A stretch of 37,848 nucleotides of DNA from Fortiea sp. LEGE XX443 (GCF_015206815.1 NZ_JADEXZ010000060.1:1-37848), one strand, 5' to 3'. Shown: positions 1-7,835, counted from the first letter of the stretch. The notes: generated from the sequence alone by a model not told the origin. Numbers and translations are program-made.

Positions 1-1
1 G

Positions 2-499
2 GGCAGGAGGCAGGGGGCAGAAGGAATAGAATCTTCTACTCAGCACTCAGCACTCAGCACTCCCCTAGCTGAATTTATTCAACTACTGCGGCGTGGTACG
101 ATTACCGCCAATCCTTACCCGTTGCGTTCCATTGGCATATCTAAAAAAGCCGTCACCTTAGCCACCATTTTCCAATATCGTTCGAGTCGGCGATCGCATC
201 GTTGGCATTTTTGGTTAGATGCTGGTTCACCATTGTGGGCAAAAGGTGGTGCAGCTACTTTATTTGGTGCGCCGTTATTTTTGCGAGACAGACTAGGAAA
301 ACCTTGGACAGCAGAAGACGAAAAAATCACCGAACAAGAAAGACTACGCCGAATTTTACTAGATTTGCTCTCTCGTGTGTCTGAGAAAGTTTATTTATGT
401 CACAGCGATTTAGCCGTCAACGGACAAGAACAACTAGGGCCATTGTTACCTTTAGTACATACTTGTATCTCCGTTGCGTTTGAACCCACTGTAACTTGA
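2..499 (+). CDS. C-terminal part of a large protein (partial, possibly helicase/recombinase-like)
   Basis: The reading frame is open from the left edge of the window and stops with TGA at 497-499, so only the last ~165 codons are seen. A TTG at 122 could be read as a start, but the frame stays open upstream with plausible protein, so I treat it as a continuing gene. The protein is rich in aromatic and Arg residues (RSSRRSHRWHFWLDAGSPLW) and ends in a segment with VYLCHSDLAVNGQEQLGPLL, which resembles the C-terminal end of cyanobacterial proteins annotated as helicase- or recombinase-like. That assignment is from memory and weak; no catalytic motif lies in the visible part. A heptamer repeat (40-61) is translated in frame. 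Confidence 0.45.
   Translation, partial: GRRQGAEGIESSTQHSALSTPLAEFIQLLRRGTITANPYPLRSIGISKKAVTLATIFQYRSSRRSHRWHFWLDAGSPLWAKGGAATLFGAPLFLRDRLGKPWTAEDEKITEQERLRRILLDLLSRVSEKVYLCHSDLAVNGQEQLGPLLPLVHTCISVAFEPTVT
40..61. repeat. Short tandem heptamer repeat (CAGCACT x3) inside a reading frame
   Basis: Three consecutive copies of CAGCACT occur at 41-61, preceded by a purine-rich GGCAGGAGGCAGGGGGCAG stretch. Such degenerate heptamers are the STRR repeats of heterocystous cyanobacteria and are usually intergenic. Here they lie in the open frame of the partial gene and read as Gln/His/Ser/Ala/Leu/Thr. Confidence 0.7.
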
Positions 500-745
500 A
501 TACCCAAACTACGAAACTTTACGGAAGATTTACGTACAAATACTGAATATTTTATAAGAAATTTACATAAAACCTTTTACCTTTTTGAGTAGAATATTAA
601 ACTTTGACTGAGTTTCAGTTTTTTGATATTCCCAAACCCTTAGATATCAATCTGCAATTCTGTGACAGAGACGGCAGATAGTAGGCAGGCGTAATGACTC
701 AGTAAAATCACGTTAGTTTAGGAAATAATTTAGGAAATAATACTG

Positions 746-2017
746 ATGACCATCTCCAAAGTTTTGAGTAAGCTATCGATGACTGCCTTGAGTGCAGCAT
801 TTGTAATTATAGGTACAACTAGTAATGCTCAAGCAGCAGGGCTTTTGCTAAATGGATTTGGTGGTGATGCGGGTTTTGGGGCGTTAGCTCTTCCCAGAAA
901 TGATGATGGGTCATCAAATGAACTCAACCTACCATTTCAAATCAACTTTTTCGGCAACACTTTTAATAACTTCTACGTTAACAACAACGGGAACCTCACC
1001 TTCAGAGATCCATTAAGTCAATTTACACCCGATCCTTTTCCCATTGCCAACCAACCGATCATCGCACCATACTGGTCGGATGTTGATACTCGATGTTTAA
1101 CATGCGGTGAAGTTTATGTTGCTTCGCCCAACTTAGATACAGTTGTTGTCACCTGGAACAACGTTGGTTACTTCTCTTCCAATAGCGATAGAACCAACAC
1201 TTTTCAGACAGTTCTCCGCAATCGTAACGACACAGGTGTAGGAAACTTTGACATTGAATTTCGTTATAACAACTTAGAATGGACTACAGGAGATGCTAGT
1301 GGTGGTGTGAACGGTTTGGGTGGAACCCCAGCCCAAGCAGGCTTTGATGCAGGTGATAATCTTAACTTCTTAACCCTCCCTGGTTCCAGAACTGCTGATG
1401 TTCTTAACTTGCAAAACACCAGTAATCTTCCTAATCCTGTTCCAGGCCTTTGGTCTTTTGCTGTCCGTAACGGTGAACTACCGGGAGCAACTCCAGCAAA
1501 TCCTTTACTACCAGTAGTAATAGATGATGCTTTTAACTTCGACTTTAACATTGCTGATCCGACTCAGCCAGTGTTTATCGATCCTCCAGTAGCTATTGGT
1601 TACGACTACATTGTTGATTTAGGTCCAAACATTACCTCTGTAATTCTACCAACTGGTATTGGTGATGACCTCTACGATTTGTATAACTTCGATACAATAG
1701 CAAATGATTTTGTTGATTCTGGCATAGATATTACAGGTGGTTTTGCCTTTGATTTTGCGCCTGGTGGTGTAGATAGATTCCGTATTTTGGGTATTGAACC
1801 CAGTGCTGGACTTGATCCTAATGACATCACTGCATTTGTTACAGGGTTAACTTTTACCAATGCTGGTCAAGTACAACTTCGTCAAATCCCAATCAGTCAA
1901 AATACCACACCTACACCAGTACCAGAACCAACTACTATCCTGGGTTCTTTTGTAGCCTTGGGATTTGGCCATAAGTTACATAAAATGCGATCGCAGTCTA
2001 AGAATAAAGCTGCATAA
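746..2017 (+). CDS. PEP-CTERM exported protein with nidogen-like (NIDO) domain
   Basis: The protein has 423 residues. An N-terminal signal peptide (about 1-31) ends in SNAQAAG. Residues ~32-235 resemble a nidogen-like extracellular domain: an FGG..GFG opening, FQINFFGNTFNNFYVNNNGN, then IIAPYWSDVDTR and VTWNNVGYF. Residues 392-423 are a PEP-CTERM tail: VPEPTT, a hydrophobic stretch and a basic end (HKLHKMRSQSK). Such tails are thought to be processed by an exosortase and to direct proteins to the envelope or exopolysaccharide. The protein is probably an extracellular adhesion or matrix protein, which is an inference from the domain. The ATG at 746 follows a repeated AGGAAATAAT that can serve as a weak ribosome binding site. 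The gene stands alone and is followed by a strong terminator. Confidence 0.85.
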   Translation: MTISKVLSKLSMTALSAAFVIIGTTSNAQAAGLLLNGFGGDAGFGALALPRNDDGSSNELNLPFQINFFGNTFNNFYVNNNGNLTFRDPLSQFTPDPFPIANQPIIAPYWSDVDTRCLTCGEVYVASPNLDTVVVTWNNVGYFSSNSDRTNTFQTVLRNRNDTGVGNFDIEFRYNNLEWTTGDASGGVNGLGGTPAQAGFDAGDNLNFLTLPGSRTADVLNLQNTSNLPNPVPGLWSFAVRNGELPGATPANPLLPVVIDDAFNFDFNIADPTQPVFIDPPVAIGYDYIVDLGPNITSVILPTGIGDDLYDLYNFDTIANDFVDSGIDITGGFAFDFAPGGVDRFRILGIEPSAGLDPNDITAFVTGLTFTNAGQVQLRQIPISQNTTPTPVPEPTTILGSFVALGFGHKLHKMRSQSKNKAA

Positions 2018-2065
2018 ATAGGTAACATAGCAATCCTATTTGATTTGTGAAAATTGAGCGGCTCA

Positions 2066-2101
2066 GATTCCCGACTTCTTTGAGAAGTCGGGAATCTTTT
2101 T
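2066..2101 (+). terminator. Rho-independent terminator of the PEP-CTERM gene
   Basis: There is a perfect 14-bp stem (GATTCCCGACTTCT at 2066-2079 and its complement at 2083-2096) with a 3-nt loop, followed by TTTTT. It lies 49 bases after the stop codon. Confidence 0.9.
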
Positions 2102-2254
2102 GTTCTGCCAGAAGCGGGATAGCTATTAGCGAACAGTATCAGTTTTGAGTGAAAATGCGATCGCAGGCTTTTGCTGAATATCCGTAGCGATCGCCAGAAT
2201 CGTTAAAATATTCACTACAGTAAAGATGTATATCAAACCCTAGAGTTAGACACA

Positions 2255-2923
2255 ATGGTACTATTTGGATTTGGTAAAAAAAAGCTGGCTCTTCCTACCC
2301 CTGAAGAAGCTTTGCCGGGACGAGCTAAGGAAATGCCCGTACCTGCTCATCATTATGTAAATAATAATCCCCTGAAACCACCTTTTCCTGAAGGTATGGA
2401 GAAGGTTGTGTTTGGTTTGGGTTGTTTTTGGGGTGCAGAACGTAAATTCTGGCAACTTCCCGGAGTTTATACTACTGCTGTAGGTTACGCGGCCGGGATT
2501 ACACCCAACCCTACCTATGAAGAAGTGTGTACTGGCATGACTGGTCACAATGAAGTTGTGTTAGTTGTATTTGATCCTCAAGTTATTAGTTACGCCCAAC
2601 TACTGAAAGTTTTTTGGGAAAGCCATAATCCCACCCAAGGTATGCGCCAAGGTAACGACACTGGTACACAATACCGTTCTGGGATTTACGTCTATTCTGC
2701 AAGCCAAAAACAGCAAGCCGAAGCATCCCGCGATGCTTATCAGCAAGCGCTAACTAACGCGCGTCATGGCGAGATTACCACAGAAATTTTAGATGCGCCG
2801 GAATTCTACTACGCTGAGGTTTATCATCAGCAGTACTTAGCCAAAAATCCTAATGGCTATTGTGGGTTAGGCGGGACAAACGTTGCTTGTCCTGTGGGTG
2901 TATTTGAGTCCCAGGTGAACTAA
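2255..2923 (+). CDS. msrA: Peptide methionine sulfoxide reductase MsrA
   Basis: The 222-residue enzyme reduces methionine-S-sulfoxide in proteins. The catalytic signature GCFWG is at residues 56-60 with the nucleophilic Cys57, and family blocks [37 protein letters not shown] and [23 protein letters not shown] follow. Resolving cysteines are probably Cys203 and Cys212 in the C-terminal GYCGLGG...ACPVG segment, so recycling would be by thioredoxin. The first ~48 residues are a Lys/Pro-rich extension before the catalytic domain, common in cyanobacterial MsrA. The role is repair of oxidised protein in the cytoplasm. The gene is convergent with the downstream kinase. Confidence 0.96.
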   Translation: MVLFGFGKKKLALPTPEEALPGRAKEMPVPAHHYVNNNPLKPPFPEGMEKVVFGLGCFWGAERKFWQLPGVYTTAVGYAAGITPNPTYEEVCTGMTGHNEVVLVVFDPQVISYAQLLKVFWESHNPTQGMRQGNDTGTQYRSGIYVYSASQKQQAEASRDAYQQALTNARHGEITTEILDAPEFYYAEVYHQQYLAKNPNGYCGLGGTNVACPVGVFESQVN

Positions 2924-2937
2924 GAAGCAGAGGCGTA

Positions 2938-2965
2938 AGGGAGCGAGCATTTACCCCTGCTCCCT
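2938..2965. terminator. Inverted repeat between convergent msrA and kinase genes
   Basis: AGGGAGC (2938-2944) pairs with GCTCCCT (2959-2965) around a 14-nt loop. It sits in the 54-bp gap between two converging genes, so it may stop transcription from both sides. There is no strong T-run. Confidence 0.4.
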
Positions 2966-2977
2966 GCCCCGTTTCCT

Positions 2978-4150
2978 TTACAATATTGATTTCAGAGCCA
3001 TAAATGCTTTGAGCCACAAAATCATACTAATGGGTGCGCCAATGAGAATCCCCGCGATCGCCCAACCTCGCTGATGTGCCTTAAAATGTTCGATACTGCG
3101 CCATTGTCTACTTCTCCAAGCCCATTCATTGCCTTTTGCACCCATAGCGATCGCCATACACCAACCAATTTGTGGTACAAAACAGAATAAGCCACACCAT
3201 ACCTGATTAGTCCACAACCAAAACCAAGGCATTAAAAAAGCACCCCAATTCCACCCCAAAACTTCCTCTGGTATGGGTTCTGTAGAATTTATTCCACAAC
3301 CAGAATTATTATTAATTATCTTATTGCTTATAGGTTTGACAGCAAGACCCGATTTTAAAGTATCAAGTGCTTGGCGGGCATTACTAAAGCGTTGCTCTGG
3401 CGCAGGTTCAGTCAACTTTTGCAACCATCGCCCAAAACTGGGACTCACATTAACTCTGTCAATAAATTGCAGCCGCAAATCTTGTTGAGGTAAATCACCA
3501 GGAGGAATACCAGTTAATAAATGAATTAAAGATGCACCCAACGCATAGAGGTCAGATGCAGGAACAGCCCTACCACCAAATTGTTCCATTGGTGCATAAC
3601 CATAAGTCCCAACAACAGTAAAAGTCACACCTTCTTTAGCCGCTTTATCTTGAACTGCACCGAAATCGACTAAATAAATCTGATTATCTTCACCCCAAAT
3701 TAAATTACTCGGCTTGATATCTCGGTGCAACACACCAGGATTCAACTCATGCAGATATATCAGAATCTTTAAAACATCAGTAGCGATTTTCCTAGCTTGT
3801 TTTTCTGTGCATCGTTTACCAACTGCTAGTTTTTCTTTTAGCGATTCACCAGGAATATATGCTTGAACTAAGCCAAACCACAGTGTGCGGTCGTCAACAC
3901 AAAAATAATCAATGTATTGGGGAATGCGGGGATGCTTTAGCTGTTTAAGAACTTGTGCTTCTCTCTCAAACAACTTCAGGTCATCCCACTGTACAGTTCC
4001 GCCAAAGGCCAAGAGTTTGACCACAACTAGTAATTCTTCCCCATCAGCAGCTTGTAAATCTTTAGCAAGCCAAGTTTGGCGAATGCCATTATTCCCAAGT
4101 TGCCGTTGAATTTGATAACGGTGGTGTAATATCTGTTCTATTTGCAGCAT
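2978..4150 (-). CDS. Membrane-anchored Hanks-type Ser/Thr protein kinase
   Basis: The protein has 390 residues. The kinase domain spans ~11-270: ATP-binding Lys45 (VVVKLL), helix-C Glu64 (FEREAQ), catalytic HRDIKPSN at 142-149, DFG at 162-164, GTYGYAPMEQF in the activation segment and SDLYALG. The glycine-rich loop is degenerate (LGNNGIRQTWLAKD instead of GxGxxG), as I recall for a cyanobacterial kinase subgroup with an RQT motif. Residues ~299-390 form a Trp-rich membrane domain (NWGAFLMPWFWLWTNQVW, GNEWAW) with two or three hydrophobic segments, so it probably sits in a membrane with the kinase domain cytoplasmic. It is transcribed divergently from the STAND gene; the substrate is unknown. 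Confidence 0.9.
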   Translation of the reverse strand: MLQIEQILHHRYQIQRQLGNNGIRQTWLAKDLQAADGEELLVVVKLLAFGGTVQWDDLKLFEREAQVLKQLKHPRIPQYIDYFCVDDRTLWFGLVQAYIPGESLKEKLAVGKRCTEKQARKIATDVLKILIYLHELNPGVLHRDIKPSNLIWGEDNQIYLVDFGAVQDKAAKEGVTFTVVGTYGYAPMEQFGGRAVPASDLYALGASLIHLLTGIPPGDLPQQDLRLQFIDRVNVSPSFGRWLQKLTEPAPEQRFSNARQALDTLKSGLAVKPISNKIINNNSGCGINSTEPIPEEVLGWNWGAFLMPWFWLWTNQVWCGLFCFVPQIGWCMAIAMGAKGNEWAWRSRQWRSIEHFKAHQRGWAIAGILIGAPISMILWLKAFMALKSIL

Positions 4151-4260
4151 CTGACACCTGATGGCAGTTTACGCTAAGGTGATTCCCCTACTATTCCAGG
4201 ATAGACATTACACAGAAAATTTGGGGGTAGATGTTTACCAAAAATTAAGTTAATGGGTGT

Positions 4261-4323
4261 AAAGAGTAAGCGTATCAGGATGTATAGAAAAGCCCTAACT
4301 TAAGTTAGGGGCTTTTACTCTTT
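4261..4323. promoter_or_regulatory. Composite hairpin in the kinase/STAND divergent region
   Basis: The inner arms AAAAGCCCTAACTT (4288-4301) and AAGTTAGGGGCTTTT (4302-4316) pair with one bulged base. The outer arms AAAGAGTAA (4261-4269) and TTACTCTTT (4315-4323) are also complementary. No gene reads into it from the left on the plus strand, so it may be a leader structure (attenuator) of the STAND gene that starts at 4394, or an insertion scar. The function is inferred only. Confidence 0.5.
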
Positions 4324-4333
4324 GGAACTAATG

Positions 4334-4371
4334 TCCTACACCCGCCCCAAAGGGGGATTTAGGGGGATCTC
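4334..4371. repeat. Dispersed Nostoc-type intergenic repeat fragment
   Basis: The segment contains CCGCCCCAAAGGGGGATTTA and a following GGGGGATCT. This type of C-run/G-run motif is, to my knowledge, common between genes in Nostocales. No function is visible. Confidence 0.4.
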
Positions 4372-4393
4372 AATCTAATATTGAATCAAAACT

Positions 4394-6748
4394 ATGACTA
4401 CAAATCCAGAGCCTCGCGTTGTACAAGAAATATTAAAGAATGTCCGGGCTAAAGGCAATATTACAGTCGGAGATATTAAGCAAATTTATAATCTTGTTAT
4501 TAACTTAAATCATCTTCCCAAACCGACAGGATTTCCGCAAAACATACCAAGCAGCAACACAGAGAAATTTATCGGACGCGCCCAAGAGTTAGAACGCCTG
4601 CATCAACAGTTGCAGCGTAATCATGAAGTAGTAATTGCGGCGGTGGAAGGTATGGGAGGAGTGGGTAAAACAGAATTAGCGATACAGTATTCGCTGCTGC
4701 ATTTACAATTACAAAATTACTCTGGCGGGATTTGTTGGCTACGAGCCAGAGATAAAGATGTGGCGCTGCAAATATTACAATTTGCGAGAGTAGATTTAGG
4801 CTTGCAACCGCCAGATGATTTGGAGTTACCGGAGCGAGTGCGTTGGTGTTGGCGACATTGGCGAGAAGGAAACACCCTCATAGTTTTGGATGATGTGAAG
4901 AATTACGGTGAGATAAAAGCTTATCTACCGCCACAACCATCTCAGTTTAAAGTAATCATTACCACACGACTCAAGTTAGATTTAGCTGGTTCTTTGTTTT
5001 TGGAAGTTTTACAAGAAAGCGATGCGCTGTTATTGCTCAATCAATTAATTGGGGAAGAAAAGGTAACGCCAGAATTAGCAACAGCAACAGAACTTTGTCA
5101 GCGTTTAGGTTATTTGCCTTTAGCGTTGCAATTGGTAGGAAGGTATGTGAAAAAGCGCAAGATAAGTTTAGCGGAGATGTTGCGACGGTTAGAAGAAAAA
5201 GGATTAGCTCATCCTTCGTTGATTGTGAAGGAAAATGACCCGACTTGGACACGAGATATTAAACGCGGTGTTGCGGCTGCGTTTGAGTTGAGTTGGCAAG
5301 AGTTAAGTGAACCTGCTCAAGAGTTAGGTTGTTTATTTAGTTTATTTGCGTTGGCTCCGATTGCTTGGGATTTGGTAGAAAATGCAGCAAAAAAACAAGA
5401 TGCGGAAATTTTGAAAAATGCAAAATTTGAATTAGAAAATTTGCACTTAATTCAAGGTGAAGATAGTTATCGGTTACATCAACTGATTCAAGAATTTTTG
5501 AGAGATAAGCAAAATAACTTAGCCGTTGCTGATGAGCAAAAATATAATTACTGTGCGGCGCTGGTAAAAGTGGCGCAAGCAATTCCTGACACACCTATAT
5601 TGCAAGATATTACTGCATTTACTCCTGTGATTCCCCACCTTGCGGAAGTTGCCACTGTTTATCAGACTTGGTTAACTGATAAAGATTTAACTTGGCCGTT
5701 TGTGGGCTTGAGTAGATTTTATGGAGGTCAAGGAGCTTACGCCCAAGCTTTACCTTGGCGAGAGCAATGTGTATCAGTGGCAAAAGAACGCTTGGGAGAA
5801 CAACATCCTGATGTCGCCACCAGTTACAACAATTTGGCAGCACTCTACGAATCCCAAGGCAGGTACAGCGAAGCGGAGCCACTGTACCAGCAAGCTTTGC
5901 AACTTTATCAACAACTACTGGGAGAACAACATCCTGATGTCGCTACCAGTTACAATAATTTGGCTTTACTCTACGATTCTCAAGGCAGGTACAGCGAAGC
6001 CGAGCCTCTGTACCAAAAGGCTTTGCAACTAAGCCAACAACTGCTGGGAGAACAACATCCATCTGTCGCCATCAGTTACGGTAGTTTGGCTTTACTCTAC
6101 GATTCTCAAGGCAGGTACAGCGAAGCCGAGCCTCTGTACCAAAAGGCTTTGCAACTAAGCCAACAACTGCTGGGAGAACAACATCCATCTGTCGCCATCA
6201 GTTACGGTAGTTTGGCTTTACTCTACGATTCTCAAGGCAGGTACAGCGAAGCCGAGCCTCTGTACCAAAAGGCTTTGCAACTAAGCCAACAACTGCTGGG
6301 AGAACAACATCCCCTTGTCGCCACCAGTTACGATAATTTGGCAGGACTCTACAAATCCCAAGGCAGGTACAGCGAAGCCGAGCCTCTGTACCAAAAGGCT
6401 TTGCAACTAAAGCAACAACTGCTGGGAGAACAACATCCTGATGTCGCCACCAGTTACAATAATTTGGCTTTACTCTACAATTCTCAAGGCAGGTACAGCG
6501 AAGCCGAGCCTCTGTACCAAAAGGCTTTGCAACTGAGAAAACAACTGCTGGGAGAACAACATCCTGATGTCGCCACCAGTTACAATAATTTGGCATTCCT
6601 CTACGAATCCCAAGGCAGGTACAGCGAAGCGGAAGCCCTTTACCAGCAGGCTTTGCAAATTGCAGAACGCAGTTTAGGAGTGAATCATCCCAACACAATT
6701 ACTATTCGTGAAAATTTGGCTATTTGTCTGCGAGAATGGCACAAGTAA
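4394..6748 (+). CDS. NB-ARC (STAND) NTPase with C-terminal TPR array
   Basis: The protein has 784 residues. Residues 1-55 are a short N-terminal segment with a GNITVGDIKQIYNLVINLN stretch. The NB-ARC ATPase follows: Walker A GMGGVGKT at 86-93, Walker B LIVLDDV at 163-169, sensor ITTR at 190-193 and GLPL-like YLPLALQLV at 241-249. A winged-helix-like region leads to TPRs from ~467 to the end. The TPRs are 42-residue kinesin-light-chain-type units, each with LGEQHP, SYNNLA and QGRYSEAEPLY. STAND ATPases of this layout work as ligand-triggered oligomerising switches, often in immunity or programmed cell death; that role is inferred here. No effector domain (TIR, CHAT, nuclease) is fused, so it would need a partner. 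It lies between a divergent kinase and xisH. Confidence 0.92.
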   Translation: MTTNPEPRVVQEILKNVRAKGNITVGDIKQIYNLVINLNHLPKPTGFPQNIPSSNTEKFIGRAQELERLHQQLQRNHEVVIAAVEGMGGVGKTELAIQYSLLHLQLQNYSGGICWLRARDKDVALQILQFARVDLGLQPPDDLELPERVRWCWRHWREGNTLIVLDDVKNYGEIKAYLPPQPSQFKVIITTRLKLDLAGSLFLEVLQESDALLLLNQLIGEEKVTPELATATELCQRLGYLPLALQLVGRYVKKRKISLAEMLRRLEEKGLAHPSLIVKENDPTWTRDIKRGVAAAFELSWQELSEPAQELGCLFSLFALAPIAWDLVENAAKKQDAEILKNAKFELENLHLIQGEDSYRLHQLIQEFLRDKQNNLAVADEQKYNYCAALVKVAQAIPDTPILQDITAFTPVIPHLAEVATVYQTWLTDKDLTWPFVGLSRFYGGQGAYAQALPWREQCVSVAKERLGEQHPDVATSYNNLAALYESQGRYSEAEPLYQQALQLYQQLLGEQHPDVATSYNNLALLYDSQGRYSEAEPLYQKALQLSQQLLGEQHPSVAISYGSLALLYDSQGRYSEAEPLYQKALQLSQQLLGEQHPSVAISYGSLALLYDSQGRYSEAEPLYQKALQLSQQLLGEQHPLVATSYDNLAGLYKSQGRYSEAEPLYQKALQLKQQLLGEQHPDVATSYNNLALLYNSQGRYSEAEPLYQKALQLRKQLLGEQHPDVATSYNNLAFLYESQGRYSEAEALYQQALQIAERSLGVNHPNTITIRENLAICLREWHK
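5794..6675 (+). repeat. Tandem 126-bp TPR-coding repeats, seven units
   Basis: Unit starts (GGGAGAACAACATCC) fall at 5794, 5920, 6046, 6172, 6298, 6424 and 6550, exactly 126 bp apart; a diverged eighth unit follows. The units at 6046-6171 and 6172-6297 appear identical base for base, which indicates very recent duplication or gene conversion. Long antisense frames across the array are a by-product of the repeat. Confidence 0.95.
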
Positions 6749-6755
6749 TTCGTAA

Positions 6756-6790
6756 TTAACAGTTATCAGTTAACAGTTAACAGTTATCAG
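6756..6790. repeat. STRR heptamer array (TTAACAG/TTATCAG, five units)
   Basis: Five consecutive heptamers read TTAACAG, TTATCAG, TTAACAG, TTAACAG, TTATCAG. The array starts 8 bases after the STAND stop codon and has the form of heterocystous-cyanobacterial STRR repeats. Confidence 0.8.
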
Positions 6791-6852
6791 TTGTCCGTCA
6801 CTGTTGACTGATTTAATACATCGCCCTGCAATCTTAAAATATAATCTTACTT

Positions 6853-7269
6853 ATGCCTGCTAAAGACCTCTATCACGATGCTGTTAAAAATGCTTTGATT
6901 AAAGACGGGTGGATGATCATTGCTGACCCCTACATCATAAAATATGAAGACGCTGAACTGTATGCTGACTTAGCAGCAGAAAAACCAATCGCAGCAGAAC
7001 GCCAAGGGCAGAAAATTGTTGTAGAAATTAAAAGCTTTGTGGGTAAATCTCAGATGTACGACTTTCACAACGCTTTGGGACAGTACATCGTCTATCGCAA
7101 CCTCATTCAAGTCAGCGCACCTGAATATAATTTGTATTTAGCAATCGATGATATTGTTTATTTCAACTTTTTCCAGCGTCCATCAATCCAACTCATTGCC
7201 AGGCAAAACAATTTGCAATTAATTATTGTAGATATTCAACAGGAGGAAATCGTGCAATGGATACATTAA
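6853..7269 (+). CDS. xisH: XisH family protein (PD-(D/E)XK nuclease-like)
   Basis: The protein has 138 residues, full length for the family. The opening MPAKDLYHDAVKNALIKDGW and the segment AAERQGQKIVVEIKSFVGKS are typical of XisH. XisH was first described as a factor controlling excision of the fdxN element in Anabaena, and as I recall the family has been placed in the PD-(D/E)XK nuclease fold. Candidate catalytic residues are visible: Asp39 (YADL), Glu58 and Lys60 (VEIK). No fdxN gene or XisF recombinase is present here, so the original function cannot be assumed. The 3' end overlaps xisI by 13 bp, pointing to translational coupling. Confidence 0.92.
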   Translation: MPAKDLYHDAVKNALIKDGWMIIADPYIIKYEDAELYADLAAEKPIAAERQGQKIVVEIKSFVGKSQMYDFHNALGQYIVYRNLIQVSAPEYNLYLAIDDIVYFNFFQRPSIQLIARQNNLQLIIVDIQQEEIVQWIH

Positions 7270-7634
7270 CCGACTATCGCAATATTATCCAAGAAATTAT
7301 TAAGAAATACTACAACTTAACCAATTCTCAATCTGCTAAGACTACAGACTCTACAATTAGCGATCGCACTTCTCCTAATATAACAGATCGCCTAATTTTA
7401 GATGCAGAACGCGATCAATATTTGTGGTTGCGTTGTGGTTGGGATGGGAAAAAACGAGTACAATATATTGTTTTATATCTCCAAATCCAAAACGGTAAAA
7501 TCTGGGTAGAAGAAGATAACACTGATTTAGGGATTGTTGATGATCTATTAGCAGCAGGTATCCCTAAAACTGATATTATTTTAGGCTTCCAACATCCCAG
7601 TAAACGCGCATTTACTGAATTTGCTATTGTGTAA
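7257..7634 (+). CDS. xisI: XisI family protein
   Basis: The protein has 125 residues, somewhat longer than a typical XisI (about 110). It carries DYRNIIQEIIKKYY at the start and the family core YLWLRCGWDGKKRVQYIVLY, GKIWVEEDNTDLGIVDDLL and AAGIPKTDIILGFQHP. The extra length is a Ser/Thr-rich insert at ~22-42 (NSQSAKTTDSTISDRTSPN), partly encoded by a HIP1 octamer. XisI proteins regularly follow XisH and probably act as a pair. The ATG lies inside the end of xisH (ATGG just before its TAA), with GGAGG of CAGGAGG upstream at the end of xisH as ribosome binding site. Confidence 0.92.
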   Translation: MDTLTDYRNIIQEIIKKYYNLTNSQSAKTTDSTISDRTSPNITDRLILDAERDQYLWLRCGWDGKKRVQYIVLYLQIQNGKIWVEEDNTDLGIVDDLLAAGIPKTDIILGFQHPSKRAFTEFAIV

Positions 7635-7665
7635 AGCTGTCTTACCCTACAAGAGTCATTCTCAA

Positions 7666-7699
7666 TAAATCAGCAATGCTCTCTATTTTTGCTGATTTA
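7666..7699. terminator. Inverted repeat downstream of xisI
   Basis: TAAATCAGCAA (7666-7676) pairs perfectly with TTGCTGATTTA (7689-7699) around a 12-nt loop, 31 bases after the xisI stop. T-rich bases are in the loop rather than after the stem, so termination is plausible but not certain. Confidence 0.5.
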
Positions 7700-7835
7700 C
7701 AAGTTTGGCTAAAAGCGCAATGATGCGGAATTGTCCCAATTTCTGCTGTGGCTTATGAGTAAAATGGTGAAAGACCTGTCAGGAAATCGTCATTTGCCGA
7801 TTTTCACTGCAAAATAATTGTGATGTAAATAGCCG

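Noticed and set aside
6198-6698. 166-codon antisense frame over the TPR array
   Set aside because: It is the complement of the repeated TPR DNA; its periodic Cys/Trp-rich product simply mirrors the 126-bp units.
6756-6790. CRISPR array
   Set aside because: Units are 7 bp with no spacers; this is an STRR heptamer array. No CRISPR array was found in the window.
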